IMG/VR virus record: IMGVR_UViG_3300034012_002567
Span: 1 to 25,910 of that record
Length of the DNA: 25,910 nt
Origin: a virus
Direction: 5' to 3' (one strand)
Below, piece after piece: positions 19,934 to 25,910 of the stretch. Numbering within the stretch: position 1 is the first letter of the stretch; every line of letters starts with the position of its first letter. The position numbers and the translations under genes were made by a program. The notes below the pieces were generated by a model. The model was given only the letters and a program-made list of their open reading frames with translations. It had not been told where the DNA came from and ran no database searches.

Positions 19934-20335
19934 TCAAATTTGCGTCAGCCCGAGGACGATTTCCGAGGAGGTCAGCCACCGCTCGTTGGCGGTGGATTGG
20001 GAGAACGAATTGAGCACAGCACCGGCGAGGTGAAGCGAGGGCGGCAGGAAATCGACAAGCGCGGACGGGTCCAAAATCTCAGCCTTCAGCGCGTCCGAAA
20101 GTGCCTGATGAGTCGGCAGGGATTCTTCCAGCACGCATGGCGTGGAGATGACGATCTGCGCGGTGACTTTGTAGAGGCCAAGCGCCACCGGCTCGACGGT
20201 CTCACACGCGCAAAAGACAACAGGCGCGTCACCGGGGATGGTCTCGGCGCTCTGGCCAGTGAAGATTGCGGAGTCGGCGAACGGGACGGTTGAGAGGAGC
20301 CACTCGCGGAGGGATGATTCGATGGAGGCGTTCAT
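19934..20335 (-). CDS. Head-tail joining / tail terminator-like protein, 133 aa
   Basis: A mixed alpha/beta protein: an N-terminal helix (IESSLREWLLSTVPF), strands (APVVFCACETVEP, LYKVTAQIVISTP), then a helix (LPTHQALSDALKAEIL) and final strands (RWLTSSEIVLGLTQI). This order, with an edge strand leading into a long helix, is that of tail terminator proteins of the lambda gpU kind. The position between the head closure candidate and the tail tube supports it, but sequence alone does not prove it. The stop codon lies within TTTGACAC (19938-19931). Confidence 0.6.
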   Translation of the reverse strand: MNASIESSLREWLLSTVPFADSAIFTGQSAETIPGDAPVVFCACETVEPVALGLYKVTAQIVISTPCVLEESLPTHQALSDALKAEILDPSALVDFLPPSLHLAGAVLNSFSQSTANERWLTSSEIVLGLTQI

Positions 20336-20655
20336 AGTGAGGAGCCGGGGACGATGGTGGCGACGAATTCGAAGGGCGTGCCGGTCTGCTCGCGCACGGT
20401 GGCCACGGTGTAGGTCTTGCCATCCACAAGGATTTGCTCGCCACGGCGGGGAGCGGATTGCAGGGCGGAGGCGAGAAAGCGCGCGGTGAACTCGCCGCCT
20501 TGGCGCAGGCCGCCGGTTTCGAGATCAAGCCCGATGGCGATGGCAGACAGGCCGACGCGGATGCTCTGCCCGCGAAAGGTGGCGGGCTTGCCGAGGAGCG
20601 TATTGCGCGCGGTGGCGGCGAGGTTTTCGAGGTGGTCTTTTTGCGCGGGCGACAT
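20332..20655 (-). CDS. Head closure / head-tail adaptor-like protein, 107 aa
   Basis: Begins with a helix (SPAQKDHLENLAATARNTLL), then a beta barrel-like second half: KPATFRGQSIRVGLSAIA, RGEQILVDGKTYTVATVRE and PFEFVATIVPG. The 'G..i.vdG..Y.V..v' hairpin is typical of head closure proteins that plug the connector after DNA packaging. It is the first gene after the capsid-region terminator and overlaps the next gene as ATGA. TTTGACAC lies 12 bases before the ATG. Confidence 0.6.
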   Translation of the reverse strand: MSPAQKDHLENLAATARNTLLGKPATFRGQSIRVGLSAIAIGLDLETGGLRQGGEFTARFLASALQSAPRRGEQILVDGKTYTVATVREQTGTPFEFVATIVPGSSL

Positions 20656-20678
20656 GCCAGAGCGGATGTGTCAAAAGA

Positions 20679-20711
20679 AAACGCCCACCGGATAAGGTCC
20701 GGCGGGCGTTT
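20679..20711 (-). terminator. Intrinsic terminator after the capsid genes
   Basis: On the minus-strand RNA, AAACGCCCGCCGGA pairs with UCCGGUGGGCGUUU (14 bp, with one G.U) around the loop CCUUA, followed by UUCUUUUG. The G.U pair would be an A/C mismatch on the other strand, so the hairpin is built for leftward transcripts. It fills the 80-bp gap between the 78-aa gene and the head closure gene. Confidence 0.85.
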
Positions 20712-20735
20712 GCGGCTGGCGCGGGGAATGCGCTG

Positions 20736-20972
20736 TTATTTTTTCTTTTTGGGTGACTCTTCGACTTCGACGGGCGCGGGTGCGGCGGATGGCTTCTTCG
20801 CGTGGCGCTTGAGAGTATCGTTAAGGGATACAACGAGCGTTTCGTCTGCGGTGAATTCGCCGGCGACTTGCTTGGCCTTGAAGTCTGCGAGCTGCTCGCC
20901 GAGCGGGACGCTTGGCAGGTGCTTGACCTGCCAAGTGTCGCCGGTGCGAGTGAGCGTGATTGCGAGGCGCAT
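20736..20972 (-). CDS. Small capsid-associated hypothetical protein, 78 aa
   Basis: Six bases after the capsid stop, followed by the terminator, so it would be co-expressed at capsid level. It starts with two beta strands (LAITLTRTGDTWQVKHLP), has a helix (LGEQLADFKAKQVAG) and ends in a Pro/Ala/Glu linker and a Lys run (PAPVEVEESPKKKK). Co-expression and the extended basic tail would suit a minor capsid or decoration protein, but no family is recognised and the tail could equally contact DNA. Confidence 0.65.
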   Translation of the reverse strand: MRLAITLTRTGDTWQVKHLPSVPLGEQLADFKAKQVAGEFTADETLVVSLNDTLKRHAKKPSAAPAPVEVEESPKKKK

Positions 20973-20977
20973 GTGGC

Positions 20978-21883
20978 TTAGGCCGAGACGATGCGCTTGA
21001 GGGCGGCGGCGTGGCCGAGGGCGTAGCCGTAGTTGACCTCGAGGACTTGCTTCTCGGTGTCAGTGTCGGGGTCTGCCCAGCTACGATACTCGATGGTCAG
21101 GCCAGTCTCTGGATCGACTGCGGTCTCGTAGGCTGTGAGGTGGTTGAGCACGCCGGGTGATGGCTTGATTGGTGAGAAGGCAACCAAGATTGCCTCTGGG
21201 AGCGCGACCATGCCGACGAGGTTTTGGCTGTTGCCGGGGATCAAGTTGGTTCCGATAACATCGAAGCCAGCGATCTGTGGCAGGCGGCCGTTTTGGATGG
21301 CGCTTGCTGTGCCGACTGCGGCGGCGTTCTTGATGCTGGCGTCTTTGAGGAGCGCACCTTCATAAGCGTTGTCGAGGATCATGACGCGGCTGGACTTTGC
21401 CCACTTGGCTTGGTCGAGAGCGGTCTTGATCGTGATCATGTCGTCGGAGTCGAAGGCAGAAGCTGCGCCGGTGTGGATCGCTGCGCCGTAGTTGGCGAGG
21501 GTCACGACGGAGAGAATGTCGCGGAGGATGTCCTCGGCGAGCTTGCGGCCTTTCTGGAAGCCGAATTGTTCGGCGTTGAAGTAAGGCTGACGGGCGAGTT
21601 CCGAGCTGGTGAAGCTCAAGGCTTGATACTTGCGCTTGTTGACCGTGATCTCGCGGGAGTTGATCGCGTTGGAGTCGTTGAAAGCGTAAGTGCCGTTGAA
21701 GTCGCTCGTCGCATCAGTGGCGAGAGGGTAGAACGGGACGCTGATCTTGTCGGTGCCTTGGAGTGGGACCGAGTTGAAGACGGTCGAGAAGGCGTTGATA
21801 GGAAGAAGCGATTCACGCAGGGCCATGAGGGCGCTGTCGAGAACCACATTCAGTTTCAGTTCGGATGAGATGGTGGTGGCCAT
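20978..21883 (-). CDS. Major capsid protein, 301 aa
   Basis: This is a head shell protein of the HK97-fold type. Visible features in order: an N-terminal arm (MATTISSELKLNVVLDSALM), the strand run with DKISVPFYP, an E-loop-like part rich in Asn and Thr, the spine helix region (ELARQPYFNAEQFGFQKGRKLAEDIL), the P-domain part with SRVMILDNAYEGALLKD and the A-domain end (TGLTIEYRSWADPDTDTEKQVLEVNYGYALGH). It follows the protease and scaffold, as expected. The leader is the longest A/C-rich one in the window (AACCCAACCAACCACCTAAC then ACACC before the ATG), with no Shine-Dalgarno sequence. Confidence 0.88.
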   Translation of the reverse strand: MATTISSELKLNVVLDSALMALRESLLPINAFSTVFNSVPLQGTDKISVPFYPLATDATSDFNGTYAFNDSNAINSREITVNKRKYQALSFTSSELARQPYFNAEQFGFQKGRKLAEDILRDILSVVTLANYGAAIHTGAASAFDSDDMITIKTALDQAKWAKSSRVMILDNAYEGALLKDASIKNAAAVGTASAIQNGRLPQIAGFDVIGTNLIPGNSQNLVGMVALPEAILVAFSPIKPSPGVLNHLTAYETAVDPETGLTIEYRSWADPDTDTEKQVLEVNYGYALGHAAALKRIVSA

Positions 21884-21916
21884 GGTGTGTTAGGTGGTTG
21901 GTTGGGTTTTCGTGAT

Positions 21917-22423
21917 TTATTGCGGTGTCAAATTTTTGGCCGCGATTTCGAGCGCCTTGCGGTTTGCGCGGAAGATGCGGGTCTTCTCGGCGCCGGTGGC
22001 GTTCTTCCACTGGTCGTAGATGTTTTCCGCGTTCTGCGTGGTAAGGACTTCGGGAATTTCGCGGGCGGCTGAGAGGCCGAGGCTGCGCTCCAGGCGAGCG
22101 AGGGATTCGCGCTCGGCGGCGATTTCGCTGCGGAGGAATTCGATATTCGCGCTGGCTTCTTTGAGTCCGGCCACGGCTGCGTCGCGCTCTGCGATGACGG
22201 CGTTGTATTTGGCGAGGATGCTGTCAGCGGCGGCGAGCTTGGCTTGAGGCTCGGCGGGAGCTTCGACAACTTCGGGTGCGGGAGCTTCGACAGCTTCAGG
22301 TGCTGGTGTCTCGGCGACAACTTCAGGAGCGGGTTCGATGGCGGGTTGCTCGGCAGGAGCGGATTCGCTCACGACGGTGGCGGCGACTTCTGGCTCGATG
22401 GCGGGTTGGTTTTCGTTTTCCAT
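21917..22423 (-). CDS. Internal-start scaffold protein nested in the protease gene, 168 aa
   Basis: Within the protease frame, an ATG at 22423 (MENENQPAIEPEVA, residue 206 of the long form) is preceded by AAAAGGAAAACCT. This is one of the few good Shine-Dalgarno-like sequences in the window, with a 6-7 base spacing. The product would be just the linker and coiled coil, as in the lambda C/Nu3 arrangement where a scaffold starts inside the protease gene in the same frame. TTTGACAC stands 19 bases upstream of this ATG, as at other gene junctions. Abundance of the short form cannot be judged from DNA. Confidence 0.65.
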   Translation of the reverse strand: MENENQPAIEPEVAATVVSESAPAEQPAIEPAPEVVAETPAPEAVEAPAPEVVEAPAEPQAKLAAADSILAKYNAVIAERDAAVAGLKEASANIEFLRSEIAAERESLARLERSLGLSAAREIPEVLTTQNAENIYDQWKNATGAEKTRIFRANRKALEIAAKNLTPQ

Positions 22424-23038
22424 AGGTTTTCCTTTTGCAAAGGTGTCAAAACGAGCGCGCAACTGGTCAGGCGTGACGCTGGCAGCGGCGGCGACGCCTT
22501 CCTCGATGGCGTCGGCAAATCCGAGGGCCACGGCTTCGACGGCATCGAGCCAAGTCTCGGCGTCCATCATTGCGCCGATTTCTTCAGCGTTGATGCCGGT
22601 CTTGCGGACATAGGCGTTGCGGAGATTGACTTTGAGTTTGTCGAGAAGGTCGGCTTCTTTGCGTAGGTCTTTGCTCTCGCCCATGCTCACCGTCCACGGG
22701 TTGTGGATCATCAGGAGGGCATTGTCGGCCATGTAAACGGGAGCGCCTGCCATTGCGATGACGCTGGCCATCGATGCGGCCATAGCGTCGATGTGGACAG
22801 TCAGACCGCCTTCGTGTCGACGGAGGGCGTTGTAAATGGCCGTGCCTTCGATGACGCTGCCGCCCGGAGAATTGATGCGGAGGTGGATGTGTTGGCCTGC
22901 GAGCTTGCCGAGGTCAGCGAGGAACTCTTTCGAGCCTGCGCCAAAAGCACCGATCTCGTCGTAGAGAGTGACCGTGGTTTCGTTGTCAGCGGTTTTTTCC
23001 AGAGCATAAAATTTCGGGGTGGATGTGGGTGTGGTCAT
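21917..23038 (-). CDS. Head maturation protease (ClpP-like, S14) with C-terminal scaffold domain, 373 aa
   Basis: Residues 1-190 are a ClpP-type serine protease of the phage S14 family: RINSPGGSVIEG (54-65), the nucleophile Ser89 in DAMAASMASVIAMAG, His112 in LLMIHNPW, and the acidic end ETWLDAVEAVALGFADAI. It would cut the scaffold, and possibly the capsid and portal, during head maturation. Residues 206-373 are a linker of repeated Pro/Glu/Ala and Val (EAPAPEVVEAPAEPQ) and a long coiled coil (VIAERDAAVAGLKEASANIEFLRSEIAAERES), typical of a scaffold. The start overlaps the portal stop as ATGA. An internal start (see next entry) could make the scaffold separately. Confidence 0.9.
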   Translation of the reverse strand: MTTPTSTPKFYALEKTADNETTVTLYDEIGAFGAGSKEFLADLGKLAGQHIHLRINSPGGSVIEGTAIYNALRRHEGGLTVHIDAMAASMASVIAMAGAPVYMADNALLMIHNPWTVSMGESKDLRKEADLLDKLKVNLRNAYVRKTGINAEEIGAMMDAETWLDAVEAVALGFADAIEEGVAAAASVTPDQLRARFDTFAKGKPMENENQPAIEPEVAATVVSESAPAEQPAIEPAPEVVAETPAPEAVEAPAPEVVEAPAEPQAKLAAADSILAKYNAVIAERDAAVAGLKEASANIEFLRSEIAAERESLARLERSLGLSAAREIPEVLTTQNAENIYDQWKNATGAEKTRIFRANRKALEIAAKNLTPQ

Positions 23039-24759
23039 GGTTCGGTTGGGTTGTCTTCGGGAGTGGGGTTAGTGGTGGCATCTGCGCCCGCGAGTTCACT
23101 GCTCAGAGTGATCGGCGAGCGGATTGGGTTTTGTTGCCATTCGGACAAGACATCCGATCCCATTTCGGGCAGCGCCAAGGATTGGCGGACGGACTGCTCG
23201 AGCGCTTGCTCTGGAGTCAAAACGCCAGCGCGGACAGCAACGCCGATGGCGTCGAGTTTTTCCTTGGCTTGAAGATCGGAAATGGCGGGAGATTGATTAG
23301 AGTCGTCGTCATCCGGCTCGGCGGGTTGTTGCGCGGCGATGCCGTTGCGGAGGGCGTTGGGGAAGACTTCGGAAATGTTCAGGCCGAGCGCGTCGCACTT
23401 GGCTTTGCGGCGGAGGAAGGTGTCGATCACATCGTCCTCTTCCTCTGTGGCGCGGAGGCCGAGCATGTTGAAATATCGGGTCGGCGAGAGGTGGCCCTTG
23501 TCGAGTTGTTCGCTGTAGGCGCGGGCGTCGCGGCCGCTGTCCACGGTGATCTTGCGCGGTGCGAGCCATTCGTGCCTCCACCAGTCATCGCCGGGGTATT
23601 CCAAGCGACCAGCCTGCATTTCATGCCAGAGCCAATATTTGTAAAACGGCCGGCAGAACTGATCGATGACCTGCTGTTGCAGGCGCTCGAGGAAATTCTG
23701 AGTGACCTCGAGGACGGCGCGCTGCTCAGTGCCAGCGAGGCCGACATTGACCATCATGGCTTCGGGTGGGAGGCCGATGGCGAAGGCGACATCGCTGCGG
23801 AGGGCGCGCATCACGGCTTCGTAGGTCTGGCCTGGGATGTCGTTCTTAAAGGCTTCGAGTTTTTCGCCTGGTTTAAGGCGAGGGAGAAGGATGCCGTTTG
23901 GTAGGTCGGTGGTCTGGAGGTCGCCGACTTCGTTGGTGGTGGATTTGAGTCCGGCACCGAGGCCGATCTTGGCGACTTCCGTTGATGTCACCATGTAGCC
24001 GATTTGCGCACCTGCTTTGTATGCGCCTTTGACGAAGCCATTTATTTCGGAGATGTCGCGGAGGTTGGAGACTGCGGAGTGGAGCCACGAGACGCCGCGC
24101 GGCTGGCCGTGCCTGCGGATGTGCCGCATGTGCAGCACTTGGTCGGCAGAGATTTCTTTTCCGCCAATCGTGTAGGCTGCGGGCGCTCCGAATTGATCGA
24201 GGCGCACGCCGTCGTGCGTCATGTCATCCGGGTTGCCGAAGCTGGCAGAGCCGCCGATGGCTTCGCCGCCGATGAAGCGGACGCGGGCGGCACCTTCTCT
24301 GGTCTTGAGGAACTGAGCGAAAAAGTCGCCGTCGATGGCGACTTGGCGAAGGATGAGAGATTGCGCGGTGTAGAAATTCACCTGTGCCGATGCGTCGAAT
24401 GCCCATGCCTCTGCGCAGACGCGATCCTCGAAATACTGATCAACTTTCTTGTTCCAAGCGGTGTTCGATGTTTTCGGCTGAACCACGATGCCGGTTCCGA
24501 CGGCGCGCTGTGCCAGATGCTCGACGAGGTAGGTGGCCTGCGGCGCGTTGTTGTAGAGCCAGCGCGCGAGGCGCAGGATTTCCATCCGCGTGTAAGCCGT
24601 TAACTCCCTCTTTGGGTCTGTGGTCGGCACCCATACGAGGCCGCGATTCAGCGAAGGTTGCGCGGCTTCAAATGCCGCTGCTTTTGCGTCGAGCTTGCGC
24701 GGGCGACCTGCTCCGGGGCGAGTTCCTCCCCAACTTGATTTTTTTGATTTTGACGGCAC
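23035..24759 (-). CDS. Portal protein, lambda family, 574 aa
   Basis: The dodecameric DNA gate of the head. It matches the phage lambda portal family (PF05136): LARWLYNNAPQATYLVEHL near the start, AIDGDFFAQFL, ADQVLHMRHIRRHGQPRGVSWLHSAV (split over 212-237), the stem helices GQTYEAVMRALRSDVAFAIGLPPEAM and the clip/crown region to the C-terminus. The N-terminal SSWGGTRPGAGRPRK is a basic AT-hook-like motif seen in small terminase-type proteins and unusual here, perhaps a DNA contact or a fused piece. The start is GTG at 24759, 12 bases after TTTGACAC. The end overlaps the protease gene as ATGA. Confidence 0.93.
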   Translation of the reverse strand: MPSKSKKSSWGGTRPGAGRPRKLDAKAAAFEAAQPSLNRGLVWVPTTDPKRELTAYTRMEILRLARWLYNNAPQATYLVEHLAQRAVGTGIVVQPKTSNTAWNKKVDQYFEDRVCAEAWAFDASAQVNFYTAQSLILRQVAIDGDFFAQFLKTREGAARVRFIGGEAIGGSASFGNPDDMTHDGVRLDQFGAPAAYTIGGKEISADQVLHMRHIRRHGQPRGVSWLHSAVSNLRDISEINGFVKGAYKAGAQIGYMVTSTEVAKIGLGAGLKSTTNEVGDLQTTDLPNGILLPRLKPGEKLEAFKNDIPGQTYEAVMRALRSDVAFAIGLPPEAMMVNVGLAGTEQRAVLEVTQNFLERLQQQVIDQFCRPFYKYWLWHEMQAGRLEYPGDDWWRHEWLAPRKITVDSGRDARAYSEQLDKGHLSPTRYFNMLGLRATEEEDDVIDTFLRRKAKCDALGLNISEVFPNALRNGIAAQQPAEPDDDDSNQSPAISDLQAKEKLDAIGVAVRAGVLTPEQALEQSVRQSLALPEMGSDVLSEWQQNPIRSPITLSSELAGADATTNPTPEDNPTEP

Positions 24760-24774
24760 GCCACGGGCGGCGTG

Positions 24775-25050
24775 TCAAACGGCGGTGCCGTATCGGGAGC
24801 GGTCGGCGATGGCAAAAAGTTGGCGTCCGTTCGGGCCTTCCGCGAGGAGTTCTTCGACTGCTTGAAGAAGCAGCCATTTCGGAAAAGAGACCTGTCCGCC
24901 TGTGCCGGTGCCGTCGCTGGAAAGCGATGTGATGACGACTTCCTCGGTGGCGCTGGCGAATGTGGCGAGCGCGAGGGCTTCGAGTTCCTGCGTTGTCTTG
25001 GTGCGGCGTAGGAAGGATTTCACGCCGGAGATTTTGTCGAGGTCGGTCAC
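24775..25050 (-). CDS. Small protein in the gpW position between terminase and portal, 91 aa
   Basis: Starts with GTG at 25050 (VTDLDKISGVKSFLRRTKTT), 12 bases after TTTGACAC. It has a helical first half and then EEVVITSLSSDGTGTGGQVSFPKWLLLQAVEELL, a beta hairpin followed by a helix. That order, and the place just upstream of the portal, fit the head-tail joining protein gpW, though its length and motifs are not a firm match. A small head completion or packaging co-factor is an equal alternative. Its stop codon is the TGA inside the next TTTGACAC, 12 bases before the portal start. Confidence 0.6.
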   Translation of the reverse strand: MTDLDKISGVKSFLRRTKTTQELEALALATFASATEEVVITSLSSDGTGTGGQVSFPKWLLLQAVEELLAEGPNGRQLFAIADRSRYGTAV

Positions 25051-25080
25051 GCCTCGGCGGGCGTGTCAAAATGGATTAAC

Positions 25081-25105
25081 CACGGAGGACACGGAGAGCA
25101 CGGAG
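25081..25105. repeat. CACGGAG x3 at 9-base spacing
   Basis: CACGGAG occurs at 25081, 25090 and 25099. The unit CACGGAGGA is known to me as a dispersed, spurious-ORF-generating repeat of many environmental bacterial genomes (translations such as TTEDTESTEG). In a phage genome it probably came from a host. Confidence 0.7.
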
Positions 25106-25341
25106 GGGGAAAGACCGTCGTAGAGGTGGTGAGCTTTTTAAGGAGGCACAGCACGCCTTCCCCACTTGCGCCGGTCAAAGTTGGCAGGGACGGCGTGCAC
25201 TTCCTTTTCAAGCGTGGGCCTTCGGGAGTCTTGGGTCATAAATGACCGCCCATCCCACCGTCGTCAGTGTGCTTCTACGAGAGGCCGCTTCGGTCGTGTG
25301 TCCGCCTGCCTGCATGAAGGCGGGAGAGTCAAAGTTTACAA

Positions 25342-25374
25342 AAGAAAAACACTACACTCGGCGAGTGTAGTGTT
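25342..25374 (-). terminator. Intrinsic terminator with a perfect 12-bp stem
   Basis: On the minus strand AACACTACACTC and GAGTGTAGTGTT form a perfect 12-bp stem with a 3-base loop, followed by TTTCTTT-type residues (plus-strand 25342-25349 is almost all A). It would stop leftward transcription coming from the terminase and the promoter-like box at 25507, before the gpW-position, portal and capsid genes. Confidence 0.85.
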
Positions 25375-25500
25375 CGGGATGATTAGAATCTGCGCGGCAG
25401 TTCAAGCGTGGCTTGAGTTCTCCGGTCACTTTCTAAACTTGTTGAAAATACAGACCTGTTTTTTCAACAAGCCTGATGAGGTATACGGCAACAAAGATAG
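25348..25500 (-). ncRNA. Candidate phage small RNA of about 150 nt
   Basis: A possible independent transcript runs leftward from a start near 25500, shortly after TATAAT (25512-25507), to the perfect terminator at 25374-25348. It would contain three stem-loops: CTTGTTGAAAA/TTTTCAACAAG (25438-25471, 11 bp, 12-base loop), TCAAGC/GCTTGA (25402-25416, 6 bp, 3-base loop) and the 12-bp terminator. No ORF is needed to explain it. The -35 region is weak (3 of 6 bases), so initiation is uncertain. A leader that regulates the structural operon is the main alternative. Confidence 0.35.
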
Positions 25501-25507
25501 GCTTTGA

Positions 25508-25527
25508 TTATACCGCATGAGGTATAA
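25508..25527. promoter_or_regulatory. TTATACC-N6-GGTATAA operator-like dyad overlapping a -10 box
   Basis: TTATACC (25508-25514) is inverted as GGTATAA (25521-25527) across a 6-base spacer. On the minus strand the left arm is part of TATAAT. ATGAGGTATA also recurs at 25476-25485 and 25517-25526. This is what a repressor site on a leftward promoter looks like. Confidence 0.45.
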
Positions 25528-25579
25528 GTCATAAAAATTATGTCGGAAATCTGTATGCTTTTTTCTGACAAAACATCAA

Positions 25580-25597
25580 TTTCGTGACGCCACGAAA
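25580..25597 (-). other. Stem-loop after the 70-aa gene, weak terminator candidate
   Basis: TTTCGTG (25580-25586) and CACGAAA (25591-25597) form a 7-bp stem with a 4-base loop just after the stop codon of the 70-aa gene. The following T content on the minus strand is low, so termination would be partial. Confidence 0.4.
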
Positions 25598-25601
25598 ATG
25601 C

Positions 25602-25814
25602 TCAGAACATGCCAAAGATTTTGCGAAGATCGTCCACGGCTTTTGAGTCGTTTACCGGCGCGTGTTCGATCTCCGGCTCGCCGTGCTCGTAGGCCAAGTC
25701 CCATGTTTGGTCGAAGAGTTTTCGCAGGCCGCGCGCGCTCATCGTGATGTTGCCGTCTCCCGCGAAACTGGGATTTTTTGCCGTGTAGATTTTCCAGAGT
25801 TGGGATTTTTTCAT
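25602..25814 (-). CDS. Conserved phage hypothetical protein, 70 aa
   Basis: The sequence MKKSQLWKIYTAKNPSFAGDG with ITMSARGLRKLFDQTWDLAYEHGE resembles a small conserved protein I associate with the terminase/portal region of environmental siphoviruses. It starts three bases after the terminase stop. A helix-rich fold with the recurring GLRKLFDQTWDLAY segment suggests a protein-protein contact, perhaps in packaging. No function is established to my knowledge. Confidence 0.8.
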   Translation of the reverse strand: MKKSQLWKIYTAKNPSFAGDGNITMSARGLRKLFDQTWDLAYEHGEPEIEHAPVNDSKAVDDLRKIFGMF

Positions 25815-25817
25815 GCG

Positions 25818-25910
25818 TCAGTTTTTCAAGATGTGCCAGGCGACATGGCAGAGTTTCACGGCGTCCATGTAGTGATCTTGCGCGACGGATTTCCACACGA
25901 ACTCTTGGCC
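25818..25910 (-). CDS. terL: Terminase large subunit, C-terminal end (partial)
   Basis: The window edge cuts this gene, leaving 30 codons and the stop at 25820-25818. The translation GQEFVWKSVAQDHYMDAVKLC with VAWHILKN matches the C-terminal tail of large terminases, where a conserved D/NHxxDA motif provides a metal ligand of the nuclease domain. This position, upstream of the portal and head genes, is the expected one. The remainder of the gene, with the ATPase domain, lies outside the window, so the call rests on one short block and gene order. Confidence 0.7.
   Translation of the reverse strand, partial: GQEFVWKSVAQDHYMDAVKLCHVAWHILKN

Larger units (their letters stand above)
25051..25601. 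other. Non-coding stretch between the 70-aa gene and the gpW-position gene
   Basis: About 550 bp without a convincing gene, very unusual in this packed genome. It holds the CACGGAG repeat (25081-25105), a 12-bp perfect hairpin terminator, three further inverted repeats, a TATAAT-like box and A+T-rich DNA from about 25430 to 25600. The plus-strand ORFs here (for example 25166-25507) have biased, non-conserved-looking translations and are not called. Confidence 0.7.

Noticed and set aside
25063-25507. Plus-strand ORFs across the non-coding stretch (25063-25245, 25166-25507)
   Set aside because: The first is the well known HGGHGEHGG-type spurious translation of the repeat. The second lacks a leader and conserved-looking segments.
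1-25910. CRISPR array, insertion sequence or toxin-antitoxin pair
   Set aside because: No regularly spaced direct repeats with unique spacers, no transposase and no recognisable toxin gene were found. The small RHH gene is paired with an excisionase-like gene, not a toxin.

Overview
The window is about 26 kb of a tailed, temperate bacteriophage genome of the siphovirus (long flexible tail) type. Almost everything is transcribed leftward (minus strand). Reading from the right edge, the order is: terminase large subunit 3' end, conserved 70-aa gene, a 0.55-kb non-coding stretch, a small connector-position gene, portal, ClpP-type head protease with built-in scaffold, major capsid, intrinsic terminator, head-tail joining genes, tail tube, tail assembly chaperone with a -1 frameshift extension, 870-aa tape measure, a long Ig-repeat protein, a stack of fibre/adhesin genes, a lysis cassette (membrane protein, 3-TM holin, M15 endolysin), a metallophosphoesterase, an attachment site, a tyrosine integrase, and a small regulatory switch. 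Most junctions are ATGA or TAATG overlaps, so the late region looks like a few long polycistrons.

The integration module is the most informative part. Positions 2681-2733 are the 3' part of a class II tRNA-Leu (from the anticodon loop to the discriminator base) with no 5' half. They are flanked on both sides by copies of GTTGCCC and lie just upstream of the integrase. Phage genes lie on both sides, so this looks like an intact attP (free, circular or permuted phage genome) rather than attL or attR of an integrated prophage. Left of the integrase is a divergent control region with four GGTGCACC sites. A rightward 125-aa possible regulator faces a leftward operon of very small overlapping genes: a ribbon-helix-helix protein, an excisionase-like HTH protein, a 51-aa gene, a 39-aa membrane peptide and a gene cut by the window edge.

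Several features are not ordinary annotation. The 8-mer TTTGACAC occurs seven times, always on the minus strand and always shortly upstream of a start codon. A/C-rich leaders without a Shine-Dalgarno sequence precede several structural genes. The protease gene has an internal start that would give a separate scaffold. The tail chaperone has two in-phase slippery heptamers. The gap between the 70-aa gene and the portal operon contains a promoter-like -10, three stem-loops and an intrinsic terminator, which could encode a small RNA. The tail-tip position is taken by an A+T-rich Ig-repeat protein and cysteine-rich proteins rather than recognisable tail-tip genes.

Host: not provable from this window. 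A G+C-rich backbone, mostly SD-less starts and a CACGGAG-type dispersed repeat suggest a Verrucomicrobiota- or Planctomycetota-like environmental bacterium, but that is a weak inference. No DNA replication genes, repressor of the CI type, CRISPR array, insertion sequence or complete tRNA is visible.
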